Source: Limnoperna fortunei (taxonomy: Eukaryota; Mollusca; Bivalvia; Mytilida; Modiolidae). From it: DNA of 64,000 nt. The notes beneath the pieces are model-generated. The model was not told the origin of the DNA and ran no database searches. It saw only the letters and a program-made list of their open reading frames with translations. Location of the stretch: contig OX104113.1 in NCBI GenBank assembly GCA_944474755.1, positions 62,020,074 through 62,084,073 of the forward strand, read 5' to 3'. Position 1 is the stretch's first letter. The number at the start of each line of letters is the position of its first letter. Made by a program: the position numbers and the translations under genes. This document shows, piece after piece, positions 54,201-63,200 of the stretch.

Positions 54201-57200
54201 CAGGTACTCCGGCTTCCACCACAATAAAAATTGGACCCATGATATAGCTGAAAAATTTCTGAAAGTGGCATTAAACAACATTCAAACAAAAAGCAAAACA
54301 ATCTAGATTAGATTCTGCAAAGAAACCTATACTCGGACTGCCCCTTGTTCCTTCCTTACACACTCATACCTACTGATACACAAAAATGTATACATTCATT
54401 CATGAACTTTGAGCATATCGTTGTATATGTAATATTAAAATAACTTTTTAGTCAATAAATCTTGTTTGAAAATAGTTATAAAACTGTTTGTTACTTTTCA
54501 GATTTGTTTTGGATGATGCATCTCTATTTTTATCACAATCATCAAAATCTGCAATCAATTTACAGAAAGGTAACATTAACAGTTAATGATTGATTGTATT
54601 TTGATTTTACACAAAGTATTAATAACAATTTTAAAATATTTACAATATTTAAAATATGAAGAAATCTTAATAAAAATAAAACTTTGAAAATATAATTTTA
54701 ACATGTGCTATGGGCAGTGAATCAATTTGATTGACAATTAAATAAAACGATAATGTTGTAAGAGTGCACAAAATTCCTTGCAGTTAGAAATTTAATGTAT
54801 AACATTTTTAAAATATTAATTTCAGATTATGTGTGTGTTGCTGATTTGGAGAGATTTGAACTTGCCCTTAGATTAAACGATGGAAAAGATCAAGTAAGAT
54901 TCTTATTAATTTATATTTTAATCAAAAGAGCATTTTTGTAATTCCCCTCCCACCAGTTTTTACAAACTTTACCTACTGTACCAATGATACATGACATTTT
55001 TATTTGATGTGCTATGGAGTTAATCTAGTGATTGTAGTAGTCATTTTTTTGCATGGAGAGTATTTTTTAAATGAACTTTAATGTTTTTGAATTTTTATCT
55101 CAGATTTTTTTTTTTTGCCTGGATAACATGATTTCAAAATCTTGTTATTATAAGAAATAATAAAATGTATTTATACCAGACTGCTTAAAAAACTGAAATG
55201 TACTTTTGTTATATTTTAGAAGTTTCCAAAGACTGACTTCAAAGTATCAACAAATCGATTAAACATTCGTACATGTTCTGACTCGTGCAAAGCTCTGATG
55301 GAATTGATTCGGTATTTTGCTACAGATGGAGATTTACATGTTCAGGACATGGAGGATTTCAATTCTACAGCTACATCAGATGATATAATATCTACTGAAG
55401 ATGTAAGAGTTACGTTGTCAGTGTAGACAAGTCAAACATTTGTTGTTAATTTGTCATAAAACTAATCAAAATTTTATGATAAAAAATTGTAGCTGAGGAA
55501 ATGTTAAAGTTTATGCTATGCTTAGGATTTTTAATATTCATGTTGTTAGTGTTTTTGTCAGAATTTTGAACTCGTAACTTGAACTTGGTTTAAACCAATT
55601 TAAATACTAATATTTCATATTTAACATTAGCTATAACTGTAGCACATTCTCAGACAAATATACTTTCAAATTTGAACCTGAAAGTCAGTGCTATAAATGA
55701 CTTGTGACATTAATAAGTGGCTACATCCCTCCACGAATAAATTGTAATAAACAAAGAGGGTTATGCTAATAATGGGGTGACAGTAAGAGGAATATGATGT
55801 TCAAAACTCTTGCCATCATTTCCTGAAGAAAAAAAATAAATTTATGTTATATAAAATTAGACTTAAATCAGAGATTTCTTTATGTGAAATAGGTTGAAAT
55901 CACTAACGAACAACACATTTAATCTGTTAATAAATCATTCTTTTTTCCAATTTTACTCCTTAATTGAAGAATTATCTCCCACGAAATATAATGAGACACT
56001 TGATATTTCTTTTTGGGTTTTTATCTCCCACGAAATATAATGAGACACTTGATATTTCTTCTTGGGTTTTTATCTCCCACGAAATATAATGAGACACTTG
56101 ATATTTCTTCTTGGGTTTTTATCTCCCACGAAATATAATGAGACACTTGATATTTCTTCTTGGGTTTTTATCTCCCACGAAATATAATGAGACACTTGAT
56201 ATTTCTTCTTGGGTTTTTATCTCCCACGAAATATAATGAGACACTTGATATTTCTTCTTATGTTTGAAGAAACAAATAGTGTCCTTACAAACAATTTTCA
56301 TTTGATTATATTCAGAAATATGCATGTTAAGGTATCCGACCCATAATTGAAGCCACTGTTTTATTTTTCGACCAAGAAATACAGCTTTATTACATCAAGA
56401 TTTTGCTAATTAATGATATAAATCAAATATATTGTAGATATTGTATGTACTTTGAGAAAATGTTGACAGTTTTGAGCAAAAAAAAGTTACGTTACTCAAC
56501 CTCTCCTAAATAGCCAATCAGTTGATGCCGTAGTCAAAAGTAGTGCTTAAAAAAACCAAAGTAGTTCTACTTTCACTTTGCATAAAAATTTTAATTCTGA
56601 ATGAACCTGTTTAAGAATAAGTTTATATGATGCACACATATTTTAGAAGTGAAATGAATTCAAATTTAATAATTTCAAGCAAGTATTAGATTTCGTACGA
56701 AACTTAACAGACTAGCACCTGTTTCTATCCATCTGACAACTGAAACTAGCTCTATTTGTGACGTCATTTTGTAAACTTTACAAAACATTCTTATCAGACT
56801 TTAATATTGTTGTGCCGGTCAGATGTTTTTTAGCGAAGACATGGTATTTTGAGAAATAAAGGTGTCACTAATAGTGAACTTAAGGTAAATTCAGTATTCT
56901 ATAAAATGTTATAATGGTCACCTATGTAAATCTATTTAGTAGAGGTTAACCTTAAATAGCATTTCCAATGTTTGCCGAACATTACCAAGATCTGCTCCAT
57001 TGAAAAACAATGGACATCTGCGACACCAATTATGATCATGTGGTCAATTGTGGTTCGGATACCTCAACCTATTATTATACCCCCTGCAAACTTGTTTGGG
57101 GGGGGGGGGGAAGGTATATAGGAATCACCTTGTCTGTCTGTCCATCTGTCCGTCTGTCCACATCCCTTGTAAGCGCAACTCCTCCTAAACCGCTTGATGA

Positions 57201-60200
57201 ATTTAATGAAACTTAAAGCATAAAGGAAGTACATTATGTGTACATGTGCATGAAGGATTTTTATTGACCTCGGATATCATTAATGGGAGATAATTGGACT
57301 TGATAGCGGAACAGGGATATCGCTTTGTGAGCATGCTCACAGTCCACATTTGTTTGATTCTAATTCACTCTGTTCAGTCGAATGAAATGACAAAAATGTC
57401 TATGCAATGACTATCGGTCATTTTATTGTCTCGCCTGCGACGAAAGTCGCTGGAGGCGAGACATATGTATGGGAATCCGGCGGCGGCGGCGGCGTAAACA
57501 CTTGACATCTTGCTTCATATATTTGTAAGCCCAAGCCCTAGGTCCATCAAATTTGGCCCAGAGGTAGCTTATGATGAGTACTTGCCAGTCAGTCACCTGT
57601 CACCTGACCTTGACCTCAATTTCACGGTCCAGCGACTACGTTAAAGTTTTTGTGTTACGACAGTTCCTCTGTAACTACGCATGGTAGGATGACAATATTT
57701 GGTATATAGGTTGCTGATGACTAGTACATGACTGTCTGGTAGGTGTCAACTGACCTTGACCTCAATTTCATGGTCCAGCGACTACGTTAAAGTTTTTGGG
57801 TTACGACAGTTCCTCTGTAACTGTGCATGGTAGGATGACAATATTTGGTGTATAGGTTCCTGATGACTAGTACATGACTGTCTGGTAGGTGTCACCTGAC
57901 CTTGACCTCAATTTCACGGTCAAGCGACTACATTAAAGTTTTTGTGTTACGACAGTTCCTCTGTAACTACGCATGGTAGGATGACAATATTTGGTATATA
58001 GGTTGCTGATGACTAGTACATGACTGTCTGGTAGGTGTCACTTGACCTTGACCTCAATTTCACGGTCCAGCAACTACATTAAAGTTTTTGGGTTACAGCA
58101 GTTTCTCTGTAACTATGCATGGTACGATGACAATATTTGGTATATAGATTGCTGATGAATAGTACATGACTGTCTATTAGTTTCCACCTGACCTTGACCT
58201 CAATTTCACGGTCCAGCGACTATGTTAAAGTTTTTGGGTTATGGCTGTTCCAATATTTGGTATACAGGCCGCTGCTGATATTTAATGCTATTTACGTAAT
58301 GCTTATGACAAAAGTTATTTTGGTTACTGATGTGGAATGCAGGCGAGACATTTTTCTGTGTCCACACTTGTTAGTAATATTAAGCTTTGAAACTGTTTAA
58401 AAGAGTTCATTGTTTTTATTTGAAATTTAGAGTCAGCACACTATTGAAGGAGAGGATGAAGATGATAGAAGTGGTCTATCTGTGTCCCGACTAGAACAGT
58501 TGCATACACTTGTCGAAGATGCCATGAAAGAATCCGGTGCTATAACCAGTCCAGGTTAGTGGTATACCATTGTTGTATAGAAAGTTTAATTCATTGTAAC
58601 TTCCAATTTAATATTAACTCTCTTTACCTTTAGAGAGATGTGCATTTACATTATGAAAAATAATTAATATAGATGCAGCCTAAATGCAAGTATTGAACAC
58701 TTTATGATTTATGACATTAGTTCCTCTGTACTGACAGTGCTTCTGTATTCTACAGTGGTCATGTGATCATCTTTCACTAATGTTTTGATGATGTCACAGG
58801 AGTGTCACATGATTGTAAAAATTTTTTATAGAGCATTTCAGAAAAAAAGATAGCAAACATTTCATATAAAATTTTAGTTGTTATTATTAAATAAAATACT
58901 TAACTTTTTTCATTGATGTCAAATTTATTTGCATGTGTACTTTTAAATAATTTAAGTGCACTGCTTCAATAATTTTTTCTGATTATTTGAAATGAGTTTG
59001 TATATATGGACCACATGACCTTTTCAACATGCATGTTACCGTATAGCTCACATATGCGATGCACATAATAATAATAGATTTATTGTAGTGTTATTTGTTG
59101 TCCTGGATATTAAAGCTGAAAAAATTGCATAAGTTAAACATCAACCCAAAAATAAATAGAGTGAATGGATTTAGGTCAAATTGCCCCACAGAAAATTCAC
59201 CCCCATCAAAAATGCCCCCACTGTTTGAAAATTCATCCCATCTTAAAAAAAATCACCTCCTGCAAAAATGCGCCCTACTTAAGCAAAATCACCCCACTTA
59301 CAAAATATCACCCCTTTAAAAATGACCCACTTTTAGCAAAATTGCCTCACTTATAAGTCACTATGTTAGAAATATATCTTGTGTAGGGGGCAGGCCGATT
59401 TTGTTAAAAGTGGGGTATCTTTGATAGGGCAATTGGACATGCTTCTGTGTGAATTTGTCTGTCTTTTGAAAAATAAGGTTTTTAGCTTTATAGTGTGAAA
59501 CACCAAATAACTGACAGTAACCTCTTAAAAATCAAACAAGAATTGTTATTTAGTATAAGTGTTATGTTGTATTTTGAACCCTCTTGGAAATACACACCTT
59601 TGATGTAAAGTAATAGGAAAAATTAACCCCAATTTTTCAGCGGCTCGATTTCAATATGACACCAAAGTTGTCATGTTCTAGCTATGAGCTTCAGATTTGC
59701 CTGTCTAGCATTATCCAACATGCAGTTATTCATAGTAGCACATATAAAGTATTTAATGCATTGATATGTTTTGATTTAGATAAAACAGAATCTGCTGGAC
59801 CTAGAACAGAAGTCTTTTTCACAACAGATGGCACTTTTGGTAAGGTACCTCCTGCCGGCATAATGAGACCTATTGTTATATCAGCCAGTGCAGAATCTGT
59901 AGCCAGTACCAGTAGTTGTGTCTCGGAAACATTTAGTGATGACGAAGATTTTTGTATCATTGATGATCCTGGCATTGGAATAGCTGTTAGTATTGTTATG
60001 TCTACTGCTTATCCACACAGACGGATCATCATTTATCATCTTGCATTAGAGTCATGGTTATCGTTGTCGTGACATGTTTTTTTAATCCTCATCTCCTCCT
60101 AACCCATTCAAAGGAATTGGATAAATATTGCACAGTATGTTTATAAGGAAGAATTGATAAACAGCACTATAAGTTTTGTTTTTCAAAATATTTTGTCTTT

Positions 60201-63200
60201 TCTGAAAAAAATGAGTTGGTCACATTTTCACTTTTATTTTGTCCACAGCTCCTCCAATTAACCATTTGCTTTATGTGCAACATCTATTTAGTTAAATATT
60301 TTGGGGAAAATATTAGAAAGGGCGGGGGAGTTCGCAGGCAACTTGTGTTTTTAAGTCTAGCATATTTGGTACACAGATAACATGTTAAAAATAAAAACAT
60401 TCAGCACTAAAAAATATAATTAGTTATCATTAATAGTTTTTTCTTACAAGATCATGTGATCAGCCCTAAAGATCATTGAATAAGGCATCTATGCTTTATT
60501 ATTGCATATAACACACAACCAAGTATGGTATTTTATTTGTTTCCTTTCCAGCCAAAAGACGGTGAGCCCTGTGTTAGAGTGTTTACAAAAGATGCTATAG
60601 ATATAAAAGAGAACTATTTCAGTCAGCCCCATGGTAAAACAGATCTACTGAAGGCTCCCGACCACTACCCGTCTGCTGAGTACAGATATACACTGAAGGA
60701 ACTCTCTGTAGTATGGTATATGTATGGTGGTAGAGATTTTAGTGATGCCCCAAAAGTAAAGCTGATAGGTAAGTTGTCATGGTAACAGATTCTTTCATTT
60801 AGCATTTCTTGCACTACCTACATGTACATATAGGATTTTACATCTATATACTTTTTACCCGGGTTTACAAATACATGTAGAATACATCTTGGCTTCTCAA
60901 ACTGCTATGTAGATTTCTTCTACAGGTTTGTGCTCCTATTGCACTATTAGAAGATTACATAAAATTCTTCCTTTTTCACTGGTGTGTCAGCACAGAGGTT
61001 GTAATCTTGATCTCAATTGGAGGCAAGGCATGCCTGACTCCAACCAGAATTGATGAGGATTTCTAGTTTTCCAGCTGAAGTTAATGGCTTCTTACTGGGT
61101 ACTACAGACATTCTCTGGTGACTTGGATGTCATTATATAGTTGAAATGTTTCTGAAAAGGCATATAACCACATTCAAACAAACAATTTTTTCCTTTGGAA
61201 TCAGAATGTTTCTCTGCTTTATCATGATGATTGAAATGTTTTCCTTAATTTATAACATAATTTGTCTTGTATATCTGTTTTTCAGATAAAGAAACTACAT
61301 TGTCTTTCATACCTGAGAAGAGGTAAACTCATTTATTTATAGAGTCAACAGTAATTACATCTTTATGTTTCTCAAAAAATAGTACTTCATAATTATTTAC
61401 CAGAATTGGATAAAGGCATAAAAAATGTGGCAAGCAAAATTTTTAAAGTGTGGTGTTATCCTTCTCAGCTTTTATTGATTTGTGTTGTTTTTTGCAGTGA
61501 CAGTAAGCACCAGATTAAGTTGGGATACAGACCCAAAGTACCTGGTACTGATAGGACCTCTGTCAAGGTTAAAGGGGGTCCTGGGAGGGACCATGATGTT
61601 GTTGTGGAGCTTCAGTTAACAAAAGTAAGTAATAATATACTGTGAAATACTTTTTATTCTTGGGGTATTAATTTTGATGGTTTTTGTAGAAGCCTCAGAC
61701 CACGAAATTAAAAATCCAATGAAGAATAAACTTCATTAACAGATCAGAACTTGGGAACAACGATCCGAAAATGTCGATAGGACATTTATTTGTAAATGTA
61801 ATACATGTATATGATTTTTGTGATCCATACTGAATTTTTAGCTCAATATCCATCTTAAATAATTATGTAAGCAGGTTTCATGTTCGAAGTGTGTTTTATT
61901 AAATGTAGGTATCATTTGTAATTGTAAAGAATATGAAGAAACATCAACTTCCGGTCAAGGAGGGGCGATATAATGTGTTCATTTTCGATGCTAAAAAGTA
62001 ACAAATTAAATTTGTTACTTTTTAGCATAAAATGAAACTTATGTTTTAAATATTTTATTTTATTATTTTATTGGAATTATGAGTTTGGTTGCTCATTCGA
62101 ACATAAATTAAAATAATAAAATAAAGTATTTAAAAGATAAGATTCATTTTATCTTCATTAGGCCATATCAATGACACACTATATCAAACGGATGTTATCA
62201 TAATACCAATAATGGCACAAATGACATTACGTTACACTAATGTAACAGTTGTTTATTGCTACTCTGCACCTGTATTGACAAATGACACTTCGGCTAGGAA
62301 TGCTTCTTTTGATAACATTAGAGAATTAAATAGACTAAAATTATTTTTAATTGCAATTTATCAATTAATACATTACCCAGTTTATAATTAGCTATTGATT
62401 TCCGTGTTGTAAGGGGTAATATTTAGATGCAAATAATTAACTTTAAAAATAAAAAATGATGTATTCTTATTACAAAATAAACACAAGCACCACTTATGAA
62501 CACTTTTGTGTACAATCGTAACCACATGCGTAAACAACAGCATGTTATGTAACTGTTTTGTCTTCTTTATATGTTGTTATGTATAAGGGCCCCGCCACTT
62601 TGTGGGGGAAGCCCTATAGTGATCAGTCTGTTCATGCATCTGTCCGAAACTAATCGTGTCCTGGCTGTAACTCTTTTATCTTTTGAGGTAGGCTTTTGAT
62701 ATTTGGAATGTGGGTAGATAATATCAAGGTGATGTGTCGCATACCATGTTTGATGACCTTTAACCTTGACCTCAATGTCAGCGGGGACCACAGAGATGGA
62801 TACCATCTTACTGATATCTAGTTATTGACAGTGAAAGGATTCTTCTGTAATAATTTTTTTTAAGAACCAACGAACATTTAAAATTTAACCAAACCATGAA
62901 AAATGTGCTTCACCCAGTTTTAATTGACAAGGAAATTCCAGTTTTCCTACCAAAGGTCAGGTGTTTTCTCCAGGTGCTCTGTCTATAGCTGAAAGTAGAG
63001 TACAACTTCAAACATACAAATAAACAAACAGACAAACAAACAAGTTTAAATATAAAATATCTTGATGGAATAATTTGGACCTACCATTAATAATGTAAAC
63101 ATAATTATAAAATTGGCATTTGCACTAAACTTTCATATTAAAGTGTTTAGGGTGATCTATATAAATTAAAATTAAAAAAAATCGACGAAAAGTTTTAAAT

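Noticed and set aside
56119..56325. Minus-strand open frame with repeated SLYFVGDKNPRRNIK-like peptides
   Set aside because: Produced by the 49-bp minisatellite staying open in one frame; no start context or splice sites.
59656..59779. Upstream extension of ATG2 exon 22 in the same open frame
   Set aside because: The frame is open, but TTTGATTTAG at 59779 gives the phase needed after exon 21; the upstream residues are not ATG2-like.
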